Positions 45,001 through 57,124 of a DNA stretch of 64,000 bases are shown here, in pieces. The notes beneath the pieces were generated by a model, which saw only the letters and a list, made by a program, of their open reading frames with translations, was not told the DNA's origin and made no database searches. The stretch's first letter is position 1, and the number at the start of each line of letters is the position of its first letter. The DNA is from Lineus longissimus (Eukaryota > Nemertea > Pilidiophora > Heteronemertea > Lineidae). The stretch is taken from positions 25,003,491 through 25,067,490 of the forward strand of contig NC_088310.1 in NCBI RefSeq assembly GCF_910592395.1. The letters are read 5' to 3'. The position numbers and the translations under genes were made by a program.

Positions 45001-48000
45001 TGATGTTCGACAATATAGAGTGAGATTTGATAAGTTAAGATGTAAAGTTTGATTAATTGCTGGACAGGTCCTAAGTACACCAAGTGAACGTGACATCATC
45101 TATGCATGGAACTCGTAAGAACGTGACTGTTTGTATTGCCATTAGACGCACGCTTCAACAAAAACCGAGTGACTTAATCCTGATTGATAGGAAATGTCAT
45201 TCAATTATGGACAGTATTGCTGATATACACCCTAGGAAAGGCTACTGAGCATGAATCTACCTTTCATCGGATGGGTTTGTCATTGTGTACGGTCGGTCTG
45301 TAAGCTCCCAGTGGTTGCCCAATGGCATTAAATTCTTCCCGGCCGAGTTGGCTGCAGCACATCATCCTCACACTACCCATCATATCACTGATTATTACAT
45401 AATCAGTCATAAATTATACCACTGGTTTGGAGACTCCATTCGGTGTTCTAAAACAAACACATGGCCACGTAATTTCCCATGCCACTGAACAATGCAATGA
45501 CACTTCTCTCAGTCGGCAGAAAAGCGTTGCTTTCTCATTTCCTCCCCGGTATTATCAATTTCCATTAGATACTTTTTAATGTCATGGCTGTTGCAATTTA
45601 CTGGCAAGTGAGCCTGAGGATTTGCTCGGGAAACGTCTAGATATTCTGCGGCATTCCTGCTTCGTCATTCTGAAGTTTGGGATGGACTTTTTATAGAATG
45701 CTTGTACATTTTTAACAGAAATTCTTCTTGTCTTTGAATGGGAAATAAAATAAAATTCTGGCAATATCTTATTTTCTTGTGAGAATATTACTTAATTTAT
45801 GATATTCAACTCCGCATATGAAGGGTTTGCGGAAAGGCCTTCTACACCAAACAGTATAGATTCATCAACAAAGGTTGACAACCGGAAATCGGACTGAGTT
45901 ACGAACATGGAAATTCATCATAAGCTTACAATCGTTCTCAACGATAACTCACCATAAACTGAACAGTGCTTGCCACTGTAACCAATTTCGGCCATATGCG
46001 GATACACCCCTGTGAGAAGTGCTCATTAGTCGAACAACCACCTCCAGAAGTAACATCGTGGTCAATGGACGACCGTAATTAGTATAATGATATCAATCCG
46101 TGTTCGTTGTCCATGGCCCTTCACAAGGGACTCTCTCATTGTCGAAGTCCATTGTTGACTATCATCAAAATGGTGACACCTGCCAGGCGGAGGAAGCGTG
46201 GAGACACCCTTGGGGTTGACTGGGTATTGATAGCTTCGACACGGCAAGCCGGCAGACAGGTGTGCCTGATAGGTAACAAGTGTCCCCCGTGACCCCTCAA
46301 CCAATGTCCATGTGACTCCGCAATTGTCTAATTGCATGTCTGTCAACCTTCGAAGAAGCAACAACTCATGGGATGGTTTGCTCATGAAGAGATACACCCG
46401 ATCGGTGTATGGCTGATGTCGGACGCGGTTGCAGTTTGTTACCAATTAGCCATTTTATCTTTCTTTGTGAGTTTCATTATGGGGTGTGGAGGTTACCAGA
46501 ACACTAAATTCGAGGATTTAAATGTTTCTAATGAAAATTATAATGACTCTGCAGGTTTCTACAAGCCTCAAGCAAGAAGTTTCATTCCAAAACAAATTAG
46601 ATAGTTCATTAAAGCTCGTTCTCGTAGACAGTAAGGCGCCTAATGATGACAAAATGGCATGTTATTTTCCTGCCTATCCCGGAGCAGCAGCCAGGAATGA
46701 GAAGTAACACAGATCATAATCATTTAATTATTGGTTAATATCGGCTGATTATGGGTTTCTGTCAGTTGATTCGTAGGTTGAGCAGCACGGCTATGATGTA
46801 ACATCACACGGAAACGTGTCATGTCTTCGGGTATAGATTTTCTAAAAAACAAAGGTAAGTATCCGAATGCTTCGTTAGTTTACCACAAAAAAACTATGCT
46901 TCAGTCAAGAGCTGTTTCTGATAATTAAGTTTGAGATGAACACGTACTTGAAGTATTTCATATTGCAAATGTGTGTGCATCGTGTGTGCTTCACGCCGCC
47001 ATTGCACTTGATATCGACATACACTATAATTTACATCAAGTATGTATAAACCCACTCGTTTATATCGATGTTTCTGCAAATAATCGAACCCACAACCTTA
47101 GTCTTCTATATCATCATCCTGACAATATCAGGCCATTTTACCCGATACATACTTACTCCCTTATCGGAAACATGCGTATGGAGGAGTCATGTTGTAGGCC
47201 CTGTTTGCAAGAGGATGCTATATCATCGACCCAAAGCTTTTCGAACATTCTCATGGCTGTTATAGTCGCCATGACCACATCATTCCACCCATTGGCGATC
47301 AATCTCCAGCCACAAATATTGGTCAGGAATAAACAGAATCGACCACAATATTTGTTCCAATTATTTCTCTTTCGCCAAGAGAGATAATCTTCAATGATTC
47401 GTACGTTCGGCAAGCAGATTCATGATGCCAACAGCACGTGCATGACTGCATGTGCAGCTTTTGTCTGCCAGCAGTCTTGACCCACCTTCGTTCATAATCT
47501 CAATACACTGGGATAATATAATCAAGCTTAATGTCTTGTAGGCTCAAAACGACAGGAATGTCGCCACTTCGCTGATTATGATGTGAAGTATTGAATAAAC
47601 TATGCTATAAGTTAGGAAATTACCTTTTGTTGAATAATAACTCGAAAAGATAGATAATCTCCGCTTTAATCTCATATTTGGATCAAAATATGGGAGGGCA
47701 AGGTGACAAAATGCCTACTTAATGTCGGGGTATAAATATTTATTGAATAAGAAGAGCGATATTTTGCATTCTTTAACCACAGGACGGTGATTAGCCAAGA
47801 CTTATCAACTTTAATGTAGCTTAGGACAACTTTATGGAGTCGTGTGGCCGACACTTGCCAGTATGAAAGACCCTTGGCCCATACCTTTGATGGAAGACTG
47901 CCATCTTTGAACCGTAATAGACCCCAAGGGACACCATGAAGGTAGCCGCACATGGACCGTATCATAACTATAGGACATTGTTGAAAACTTGGCTTTGATG

Positions 48001-49288
48001 ACAACAGAGACAAATAATATGTAACTCCGCACAATTGGATGATGAATTCCTAATTTATTGATAGATGTCTTCACAAATATTTGCTGAGCACTCCAAAACT
48101 CTCTTCAATTGTGATCAAGAAAGTGTGTTCTGGCCAGGGCAGTGAGTCACCTTCTGCGTCATCGATGCTTCTACCTTCAAATATGAAGTCCATATAGTAC
48201 TAGTATATCAAACGCCTTACAAGAATTGTTCCTTCCACATGCTCACAGACCTCGGGGACGATGGCGCTCTCGAGGTAACCTCGCCATCACCTGCGCCGTA
48301 GTGACTAGTTCCATCTCTAAATTACATCAAACGTTGACTTATTATATCAATTAAGTGACAGTAAAATAAAACAGGAGGATTTAAACACACAATTGTAAAG
48401 GGTGACTCAGCTATACGCAGAGGCCGCTTTTGTCAGTGAACTCGTTAATGGGACTTGATCATCTGCGCACTGTCATCCAGCAGATTTTATATCAACATAA
48501 AAACGCAAAAGTAAGGAATAAGAAATCGTGAAGTGCACTCTGTGATTGAGATGATTACTAAAAAACACTTTCCTTAAAGAGTCTCATTTAATCATTATTG
48601 TGTAATTGGTTAACGCTGATATTTCTGCAGTGTTTCCTCTTTACGAATGCACGAGATGGCTACGTACAATGACATTTCCTCAAATAGTGAGCAACAAGAC
48701 GGGTCTCAGACGACATATTGTTGTTCCTGAACCGCTAACATCTTCCTTAAGGACCATTGGTATTATAAAGGGCTATATTACCAAGCTGCCGGCTGTCCAG
48801 TCACCTCCTAAGTAGTTTCCATCAACAATTGCCGTAACCTAATCGGATCTTTCCGCCTGTGCCAGGTTATGAACCCGTGGTCATATACATCAGTCTTAAA
48901 GTTTCAGTACCGCTGCTGATACATGAATCTAGCACACTTTATACATGACATACATGCAAGTATCGTGAAGGATATTTACCTACATGTATTTAGACATAGC
49001 CCCACCCTTGTATTTCAATCTTCTGAATGAAGTCGGTGATGAAGGTTTTTTTAAATAAGTGTGGTTTAAGTATACCTGCTGGTCGAACAAGTATCGCGTT
49101 ATTACAGCAGAAGTGCGCGATCATCTAAACTAAGTGTATGAAAAAGATTTTTTGCCTTCTCGCCGTATTCTTTCTCAGTATTTCATTACAGCCACTGATA
49201 CGAGTAGGCCAGCCGATATTGAAACAGGATTGCCATCTATGTTTATATCATGAAAATATGACCTTTCTCTTCTCTGTACCCCGCTGAC

Positions 49289-51244
49289 TTATGTTCTCGA
49301 CCTCGTAATTGTTGCAATTATTGTTCCATCTTTGGGGGGCTTTCTTTTGAACAATCTCCCGACTCTTGCCAGGCGCCGCTCAACCGTCACGGCAACATGA
49401 AGACGATACAACAAAAAGATGACGTCGCCATTTTCTTTCATCTCCATGTGTTTGTTTGACATCAGCGCGATCAGGAAATTCACCAGAAGAATTGGGACGA
49501 CGATAATAAATACCGTATGGAGGATCTGGGCGACATAAAGTATCTTAGTGTTATAGTCATTTACATTTACCATATTCAGCATCATTAGGAAGGTACTATA
49601 CAGTGCTGCTGGTGTAGTAGCATATGTTGACGTTGTGCAATCTAATTTCAATATGTCCTGAATTGTTAGGGCAAACCAAGTAAACGTGCTAAAAAAGATC
49701 ATGAGGAACTGTAAGCACGTCGTCGTCATCCGTTGTAATCCAATCACAAATTTACCGATGCCTGGGAGGAGTTGGGTGAAATACAGCAGTGACCAGACGG
49801 TGTTGATCTTTGCCATTCCATAAAATGTAACTGATACCGTCGACATAATCGTAAATCCGGTGATAGTCTGCAGCGCCCCTGTTTGCAAGGCAAATCCGAG
49901 GACAAACATCAGCAGGTACCCAGTCGCCATTAAAGCGGTTGATACTCTGTAGAGTGTCATACTAATGACGTAACAACCGTCCCTCGAGAACTTTCGATTC
50001 ATGCGTCCATTTCTCACGTTTTCTACCTTGGAAATGATGAGTTCAAGCACATCAAATGCAATTATAGGTACAAGGAGACAGGCGAGAAACGACAACCGAG
50101 TGATGGAAACAAAAACCGCCCCTTCTGTTTTGGAGGTTAGGAACTTTATAATTCCCTGACAAGCAACGATATCACTGTGCTCCCGAATCCCGCGGGGAGC
50201 GACTGCACGAAATGCACTAGATACTTCTGCTGTGGTGCTGTTGGCAGGAATGTATTTCAGGACCTCAACAAAGTAGCTGAAGTGGAAATCAAATGTTCGC
50301 AAGGCATAATCAATATAAATGTGAATGTTTCCCAAATTGTTTGCGGATCCGAAATCTACAGATAAAACAACGAAATTTCTTAGGAGTGTCCAGATGATGA
50401 TCATTCGTTGATGCCCGTTGTAGGTTTGTTCGTACCACGTCTTGAACGGGGGTGTATCCATTAGTCCTGCTGCAGAGATCGCAGGTAGTTCATTCTCTCT
50501 AATGCGAAGAAGAGCCACCAGGGGTGAATGGCGATATCTTGCACCATACGGTTGATATTCCGACATGTCGTAATGAATTTTCCGAAGGGGACCTGTCTGT
50601 GTCTGGTTTTGTCTGTATACGCCTTGCGTTTCCACCATGGCGTTTAGGAGCCGATACTGACAGAGCCGGGATGCTAGTTCTAACGGCCTCAGACCATCTG
50701 CTGTCTCTCCATGAAGAAGACATCGTCTTTGTCCTACGTCCTGGTACCAGGCCATGATTTCCTGGTACAGCCGAACATAATCCTTTTCCTCTTTTATCTC
50801 CAGGTAACTCCCGAATACTAACGCGTGAACGATGTTGGCGTTCCCAACATCTCTTGTCTGTAGCACTTCATCCGGAAACGTTCTGCAATAGAACTCAACA
50901 ATGGCTCCGGCATCAAACATGGCTGCGAGGATGGGCAGATACTGAAAGTAACAATCTTGCAGTAACTCCGGCCGAATATCAAGACTGTCCAGATCCAGCG
51001 GCAATGACTCCTTGGTAAGGGCAAGATGGTGGAAGTTGTTTCTTGCATTCTCTGACAAAAGGCTGTAAAGAGTTTCAAAGGTATCAATATCTCCCTCCCA
51101 GATTATTTCCATGAGGCGATCCTTTGCTGGTCCACCAATGTCATCGTCGCTCTCGTCAATTAACACATTGTTTATCTCAAACACGATGTTTGTTATTGTG
51201 CTCATTGGGTCACTCCCCTGATTTGGAGTATCTTCCGCCATCAT
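49289..51244 (-). CDS. TRPV-like cation channel, intronless (651 aa)
   Basis: A single open frame ends at TAA (49289-49291). The start is taken at the ATGATG pair (51244); the frame is open to 51271, so an upstream exon is possible. The N-terminal ~280 residues are cytosolic, with degenerate ankyrin sequence and the TRPV-typical pattern NIVHALV (137-143) then ADGLRPLELA (182-191). Hydrophobic segments follow near 281-298, 378-405, 426-453, 459-491, 505-527 and 567-595. The S4-S5 stretch LLYFTQLLPGIGKFVIGLQRM (starting near 487) and S6 ILLVNFLIALM match TRPV channels, as does the post-S6 helix with its E..L.R pattern. The pore helix is present, but the usual G-M-G-D filter reads N-M-V-N (557-560). 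It is shorter than usual TRPVs (750-850 aa). The role is probably a sensory or calcium-permeable plasma membrane channel; gating is unknown. Confidence 0.8.
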   Translation of the reverse strand: MMAEDTPNQGSDPMSTITNIVFEINNVLIDESDDDIGGPAKDRLMEIIWEGDIDTFETLYSLLSENARNNFHHLALTKESLPLDLDSLDIRPELLQDCYFQYLPILAAMFDAGAIVEFYCRTFPDEVLQTRDVGNANIVHALVFGSYLEIKEEKDYVRLYQEIMAWYQDVGQRRCLLHGETADGLRPLELASRLCQYRLLNAMVETQGVYRQNQTQTGPLRKIHYDMSEYQPYGARYRHSPLVALLRIRENELPAISAAGLMDTPPFKTWYEQTYNGHQRMIIIWTLLRNFVVLSVDFGSANNLGNIHIYIDYALRTFDFHFSYFVEVLKYIPANSTTAEVSSAFRAVAPRGIREHSDIVACQGIIKFLTSKTEGAVFVSITRLSFLACLLVPIIAFDVLELIISKVENVRNGRMNRKFSRDGCYVISMTLYRVSTALMATGYLLMFVLGFALQTGALQTITGFTIMSTVSVTFYGMAKINTVWSLLYFTQLLPGIGKFVIGLQRMTTTCLQFLMIFFSTFTWFALTIQDILKLDCTTSTYATTPAALYSTFLMMLNMVNVNDYNTKILYVAQILHTVFIIVVPILLVNFLIALMSNKHMEMKENGDVIFLLYRLHVAVTVERRLARVGRLFKRKPPKDGTIIATITRSRT

Positions 51245-52780
51245 CTGGTTGGTTTGGCAAACTCCCGGCACTAGCAGTAATCGTTGGCTTAGTTTCTCCT
51301 CTCACCACTACTGAAAACATGAATACCATTACAATACAAGATGCGGCCACCCAATGAAGTAGCTACAATGAGCGAATCAGATCATCAGAGTGGCTCAATT
51401 GGCCACTGACTACACCAAACAGCCATTCATATACTATTTAGCATAGCCCCCATGTGGTGCATCGATGAGCGTCGCATCATTGTCATAAACGACCGCGAGG
51501 AGAGACTTCGTGAACAAAACGCAGGTCCTTTCTGTATGCGGATTAGTATAGCTCACATTCCTTGGAATTCTTTCTCATAGAGAGTTCGCCAATGGTCCTG
51601 AGGAAATTTGAGTAACAAGTACGTGTACACCTACTGTTATTTCGATCGTTCCCTGGAGGATTTTCCCGAGTGTCAAAAGCACATACTCTTCCAGAGGAAC
51701 ACGATCATTTGAATCCAAGCGATATAATAAGGGCCGATATTTTGAGTCTAAATCGTACTCCCATATCACTTCACTTAAGGTAACGTCGCCGCGCCATGAG
51801 TCCAGATACGGTATCCAATTGGTATAGTTTGACTCCCTGATGTGTCCAACCGAAACGGGAGGTTCCCAAAGCAACTGTAAATCGAGTCGACGAACCTACA
51901 TAGCGACTGAAAATACATATTTGCCAGACCACATCCTCCATCATCATTGTCTCTTGTCCAATCATCGCTCTGGAAAATCTATATATATGTATGTTAATGT
52001 GATTGAAACTTGTGCATCAGAACTGTTCCATCCATCTAATGGCCAAACATTAAAATCAACGAATTAGGAAATTGATTACCGAAATAGCCATGGGAGATGA
52101 TCAACCAATGTAAATATCATTAATGCATAATGACAAAACGTCCATTTAAAACTGAAGTCGTGCATATCATTTTAACGTCGCGGGTTAAAACTCCCGGCGT
52201 TGTGTCCACAACGACGTTGAAATCTAGACAAACAGGACACGAGCATTTTTTTGAATATGTTTGCCAATCGATAAACCATTTTCCAACCCGTAAAGTGTGT
52301 AAGGCGGTTTTATCATAACTACGTAGACACCAACATGACCGGTGGTGTCCACATGTATTACAAAACATACTAAACAGCAATTATTGTGACAGTCAGTGCA
52401 CCAGGAACAATGCTCAGTGCATTTCTTCTCTGATGCCATGGCTTCATGTAATCTAAGATACCACTCATAACCCTATTTCGCCTATTTTCATATACATGTA
52501 ACAATGTCCCACAAGGAACGAAGAGCACTCGCGATACTAGTGACCATAGTTTTGTGGATGCTGTCTTTAACTCGCCTGAGAGGAATTCTGTGCAAAATTC
52601 TGACAAGATCTTGAAGCATGTTGCTTATTGGACATTATTAGGATCTCAACGTTGAATATACATGTATTAATAAAAATCTGATCAATGTTGTGAAATGTCT
52701 TTTTTGCAGTATAGACACATCGGTTGATAACTTCCAAATACTATCAGAGGAAAATCATTGTATAACATTCATTATTGGGA
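51245..52780. other. Divergent intergenic region between the TRPV-like gene and GPCR 1
   Basis: Holds a coding-like minus-strand stretch (51575-51871) and a Cys/His cluster (52335-52421). Neither could be joined to a gene. Otherwise nothing recognised. Confidence 0.4.
51575..51871 (-). other. Coding-like minus-strand stretch, possible exon
   Basis: The minus strand has an acceptor-like GATTTACAG just before an open frame of about 95 codons rich in Trp/Tyr/Asp (NWIPYLDSWRGD, EVIWEYDLDSKY). It could be an upstream exon of the TRPV-like gene or part of an unknown one. No convincing donor or homology was found. Confidence 0.2.
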
Positions 52781-52800
52781 ATGGACTATATTTTGCTCAG

Positions 52801-52808
52801 TATAAATA
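52801..52808 (+). promoter_or_regulatory. TATA box of GPCR gene 1
   Basis: TATAAATA lies 210 nt before the ATG at 53018, within a block conserved upstream of all three GPCR copies. The same element is intact before copy 3 (56768-56775) and altered before copy 2. Confidence 0.45.
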
Positions 52809-53017
52809 CATTTTGCTTTGCTTTGAAACATAGGAATAGATGTATTCCCGTAATTGCTATATCAAATTCCATTTTCATCATTGTTCTATATCACACATCT
52901 CTCTTGCGCCGAATAGCCATAAAATGACAATGATGCGCCGATCAACCGTTCATTTCTAACGAAGCACAGACGAAGTGCTTGTTCGGTACGCATTCGAGAC
53001 CGAATTGCAACAGCGTG

Positions 53018-54073
53018 ATGGACCAGTACGCATACAACATCACAGCAACACATCCTTTGCTTGCAGAGGACGTGCTGGACAATGACCAATCGGTAGTATT
53101 AAATGTGATTGGTAAAATTACAACATACACCAACAAGTATATCATGGGATTCGTCATAATTATCGGCATACTGGGAAACATTTTATCCATTATAGTTTTC
53201 GCAAGATGCAAGAAGCGAGATATGGTGACTGTCATGTATCTCACACCTCTTGCCTACGCCGACCTCATCACCTGCCTCGTCGGAATTTACCCGTGGGTTG
53301 TCACGGGAGTGTTTGAGGAAACATTCGGCTATTTCTTCATTGAACCTCGCCTCTCTTTAACCCCCGTCGTCCTTTGCAAAGTAGTATACTACGTTTACCG
53401 GACTTTTTCATGTTGTTCCTCTTACCTTCTAGTATTGTTTTCTTGCGAACGATGCTTGGGGGTTTGGCGCCCTATAAAAGTCCACCAGTTTGTTACCAAA
53501 AGGAGGCGAGTTTGGGCAATTACCCTGACAATCATCCTCCAAGCATTTCTCAACTCCCCTATCTTGATGTATGTTACGATATATCTAATCCCTGGTACAG
53601 ATTTAGTTAGCTGTTTCTACTATACTCCACATCTATCCTTTATGGAAAGATATTTTCTCGTTAAGTTCATGCATATGGTTCTGCCTCACGGTCTGCCCTG
53701 TGTCCTAATTCTGACTTTGAGTATCTTGATAGTGGTCGGCTATCGCCGGGCCCAAAGAGAGACCGCTGCGGTTTCGGGAGAAGTCCGGAGGGACCGGAAC
53801 AGCTTGGTGAGTTTATTGCTGATTTCTCTGCTATACATCGTGTGCACCATCCCTTTTGTGTCAGCCTGGGGATACTATGACTACGTAGAGGACTTCACGG
53901 ACCCCGACACACAGCAATTGCTAGTCCTATTCAAGGTTGGGATGCTTACTACGTCCATTTCCATGATGAACTACAGTTTTAACTTTCTGATGTATTCGTT
54001 TACTTTGAAGGTATACAAAGAAGAACTAAAATCGTTGCTTTCGTATATCAGTAACTTGTGCTCAAGAAAATGA
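53018..54073 (+). CDS. Class A orphan GPCR, tandem copy 1 (351 aa)
   Basis: Intronless seven-helix receptor. ATG 53018 is chosen over 52979 because MDQ.. NIT aligns with the starts of copies 2 and 3. The N-terminus has an N-glycosylation site (N7). Helices lie near 41-63 (GILGN), 73-95 (LAYAD), 117-141, 165-187, 217-241, 263-285 and 301-328. The extracellular disulphide cysteines are C120 and C199. It departs from the class consensus: ERC (144-146) replaces DRY, CTIP replaces CWxP in helix 6, and NFLMY (322-326) replaces NPxxY. The general look is that of the FMRFamide/peptide-receptor-like invertebrate GPCRs, but no ligand can be named. The stop comes soon after helix 8. Confidence 0.87.
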   Translation: MDQYAYNITATHPLLAEDVLDNDQSVVLNVIGKITTYTNKYIMGFVIIIGILGNILSIIVFARCKKRDMVTVMYLTPLAYADLITCLVGIYPWVVTGVFEETFGYFFIEPRLSLTPVVLCKVVYYVYRTFSCCSSYLLVLFSCERCLGVWRPIKVHQFVTKRRRVWAITLTIILQAFLNSPILMYVTIYLIPGTDLVSCFYYTPHLSFMERYFLVKFMHMVLPHGLPCVLILTLSILIVVGYRRAQRETAAVSGEVRRDRNSLVSLLLISLLYIVCTIPFVSAWGYYDYVEDFTDPDTQQLLVLFKVGMLTTSISMMNYSFNFLMYSFTLKVYKEELKSLLSYISNLCSRK

Positions 54074-55152
54074 CCAAAAGAAGTCCAATAATCGAGCTGC
54101 TAAGCTTTCTATGTGAATTCGACTAGTACACATGCGATGCCAATGACTAGCAATCGAGAACATTATGCTACATCAATCATTAGACCACATTGTCGTGGTA
54201 ATTTGGAGCAAGCACTTAGTCGTATTAGAAGGGTATCCAGATTCTATCCCGGAAAGTAATCAGATGTTATTAATTCGTTAAACAAGTGACGAAAACGTTA
54301 TGATTATTGTTTCTATTCTACAAGACCGGGAACCATATTGCGCTTGGTCGTGGTCTGTACAACCCTTGAAAGGCAACCTAACCTCGGGAACCTTTACCCT
54401 AGCAACACGGTTGGCATCATCAAATATAGATCTCAGACACCCGAGTAATGGTGAAATTGACATATCAAAGGTTGATATTATCTCTGTTATACTATTTTTC
54501 CATCTGATGCTTCTCGACAAGTAACCCGTCTCACCCCTATGTTTATGGACCAAAGCAAGTTACTGGCGTCATTGGCTTCACTTTACATTCCCTGTGTCAA
54601 GATGAAAGTGGGTGAGATCAAATGTCTCCTTTAACTCAATTTTATGTGCCCGTGTTAGTGTATCTGATCAGAGTTATAACATGTCCTTTCAGCAGTAAGC
54701 AAATTGAAGGGTAACTTCTAAAGATGTGATAACGCTATTCGAGAAAATGTTTTACATGTATAGGCCTATTACATTCGATTTTGGGAATGGTCTTTATTTT
54801 GTTTAGTATAGATAAATTTTGCATTGGAACAAACGGATGTATCTATTCCCGGAGTTGCTATTTCGATCCAGCAATATTAATACTATTTTCATCATTGCCC
54901 TTTCGCACATCTCTCCTGGAAATCGTTCTGGAGCGCCGAATGACAACAGTACATGAAGTTTGCCCATCACGTAATGACGACTGTTATAACGTTAACATAT
55001 CAAGTTTTATCTTGAACGACCAACTGTTGAAGTTTTAAGTCTTTCGAAGCACTCCCATATGAATCATCGGTAAGGAATTCTGCTTGACCATTAAGTGATG
55101 GTCATGTACGTTTAGCACCGGTACGCATTATAGTGACCAGTTTAAAGCCAAG
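54074..55152 (+). other. Spacer between GPCR copies 1 and 2
   Basis: The left part matches the sequence downstream of copy 2 (for example GGAGCAAGCACTTAGTCGTA). The right part matches the upstream blocks of copies 1 and 3. The duplicated unit therefore includes flanking DNA. No other gene seen. Confidence 0.7.
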
Positions 55153-56247
55153 ATGGACCAGCACGCATGCAACATCACAGTGACACATCCTTTGCTTGCA
55201 GAGGACGTGCTGAACAATGACCAATCGGTAATATTAAATGTGATTGGTAAAATTACAACATACACCAACAAGTATATCATGGGATTCGTCATAATAATCG
55301 GCATACTGGGAAACATTTTATCCATCATAGTTTTCGCAAGGTGCAAGAAACGAGATATGGTGACCGTCATGTATCTCACACCTCTTGCCTACGCCGACCT
55401 CATCACCTGCCTCTACGGAATTTACCCGTGGGTTGTCATGGGAGTATTAGAGGAATCGTTGGGCTATTTCTTCATTGAACCCCGCTTCTCTTTAACTCCC
55501 GTCGTCCTTTGCAAAGTCGTACACTACGTTTACCGGACTTTTTCATGTTGTTCCTCTTACCTTCTAGTATTGTTTTCTTGCGAACGATGCCTGGGAGTTT
55601 GGCGCCCTATGAAAGTCCACCAGTTTGCCACTAAAAGGAGGCGAGTTTGGGCAATTACCCTTACAATCTTCCTCCAAGTATTTCTCAACTCCCCTATTTT
55701 GATATATTTTTCGTTGCATCGAATCCCAGGGACAAATGCAACCAACTGTTTCTTCTACACACCTCATTTATCCGATATGGAGAAATATTGTCTCGTTCAG
55801 ATCATTGATATTGTCCTTCCTCACGGTCTACCCTGTTTCCTTATTGTTACTTTGAGTATCTTTATAGTAGTCGGCTTCCGACGGGCCCAAAGAGAGACCG
55901 CTGTGGTTACGGGAGAAGTCCGGAGGGACCGGAACAGCTTGGTGAGTTTATTGCTGATTTCTCTGCTATACATCGTGTGCACCACCCCATATGTGTCAGC
56001 TTGGGGGTACTATGACCATGTTAAGGACTTCACCAGCCCCACCCCACAGCAAATACTAGTCCTATTCAAGGTTGGGATGCTTACGACATCCATCTCCATG
56101 ATGAATTACAGTTTTAACTTTCTGATCTATTCGTTTACTTTGAAGGTATACAAAGAAGAACTAAAATCGTTGGTTTCGTTTATCAGATGTGCTTCTGAAC
56201 TTGACCCAAACAAGTCCAATAATGGAGCTGCTAAGTTTTATATGTGA
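55153..56247 (+). CDS. Class A orphan GPCR, tandem copy 2 (364 aa)
   Basis: Intronless paralogue of copy 1, nearly identical from the N-terminus through helix 3. The glycosylation site NIT, ERC, NFLIY and disulphide cysteines are all kept. Differences cluster at the end of helix 4, extracellular loop 2 and helix 5 (IYFSLHRIPGTNATNCFFY), a region that usually shapes the ligand pocket. The C-tail is 27 residues after KSLV because the stop used by copy 1 is missing: it reads on through sequence that is untranslated in copy 1. The TATA element upstream is disrupted (TATAGATAA), so expression may differ. Confidence 0.87.
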   Translation: MDQHACNITVTHPLLAEDVLNNDQSVILNVIGKITTYTNKYIMGFVIIIGILGNILSIIVFARCKKRDMVTVMYLTPLAYADLITCLYGIYPWVVMGVLEESLGYFFIEPRFSLTPVVLCKVVHYVYRTFSCCSSYLLVLFSCERCLGVWRPMKVHQFATKRRRVWAITLTIFLQVFLNSPILIYFSLHRIPGTNATNCFFYTPHLSDMEKYCLVQIIDIVLPHGLPCFLIVTLSIFIVVGFRRAQRETAVVTGEVRRDRNSLVSLLLISLLYIVCTTPYVSAWGYYDHVKDFTSPTPQQILVLFKVGMLTTSISMMNYSFNFLIYSFTLKVYKEELKSLVSFIRCASELDPNKSNNGAAKFYM

Positions 56248-57124
56248 ATTTGACTATAGGGCACATAGTCATTGGCATTGCATTGGCAATCGAGAACATA
56301 TGCTGCATCAATCATTAGATCTGACCATGCCCATTAATGTAGTAATTTGGAGCAAGCACTTAGTCGTATTAGAAGGGTATCCAGATTCTATCCAGGAAAG
56401 TAGCAGATGTTGTCCATTCATTAAACTTGTGACAAGAACGTTATGGTCTCTAATCTTTAGCAATAGCTCTATAGTTCTTGAAGCCGGTTGCTTATATATC
56501 ATCGGACATATTGGAATCGCAACGTGAATCTAATGCAGTAGGCAAATTGGAACATAGCTTCCAAAAGCAGAGGAAATGCGTTGCTTTACATGTACATCGG
56601 CTATTGGAAATGGTATATACATGTACATGTACTGTGTAGACATTATTTAGCCGGTTTTAATGCGTATGTTTTACAAAAGCCTATACTTTTCTACAGGCAC
56701 CCTTCAACCGGCAGAGAGCGTATATTGCTCATTATAAACACGAATGTATGGCACTATACATCCGTGGTATAAATACATTTTGCTTTGGAACAAAGGGATG
56801 GATCTATTCCCGTAATTGCTATTTTGATCCAGCAATATTAATTCCATTTTCATCATTGGCCTACCACACAGCTCTCATAAAAATCGTTCGGGAGCGCCGA
56901 ATGACGTACTGACGACTGTTATAACCAAGTATGTATAAATACCATACTTATAACATATCAAGTTTTATATCCAACGACCAACTGTTCAGTTCTTAAGCCT
57001 TGAGAACCATTTCTATGTGAATCACCCAGAAGAATTCTGCTTGACGCCATTATGTGATGGTCATCAATGTACTGATTGTGTACGTTTAGCACCGGTACGC
57101 AGAAATAACCAGTATTACAACAAG
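56248..57124 (+). other. Spacer between GPCR copies 2 and 3
   Basis: Duplicated flank as in the first spacer. It includes the repeated TACATGTACATGTA word near 56620 and a TATAAATA box at 56768-56775, with the downstream TTTTGCTTTGGAAC block shared with the other copies. Confidence 0.7.

Larger units (their letters stand above)
26251..49288. other. Gene-poor region, about 23 kb
   Basis: No open frame here shows a recognisable domain or credible splice context. It contains a G-rich repeat group (27.8-28.4 kb), small tandem duplications (28943-29010, 30700-30890, 38913-39048), a hairpin (31940-31999), a GAA tract near 37583 and fragments of dispersed repeats. The part next to 49289 is the 3' flank of the TRPV-like gene. 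Exons of unrecognised lineage-specific genes cannot be excluded. Confidence 0.5.

Noticed and set aside
57017-57124. Extra 36 N-terminal residues for GPCR copy 3
   Set aside because: Not present in the other copies; MDQ at 57125 aligns with their starts.
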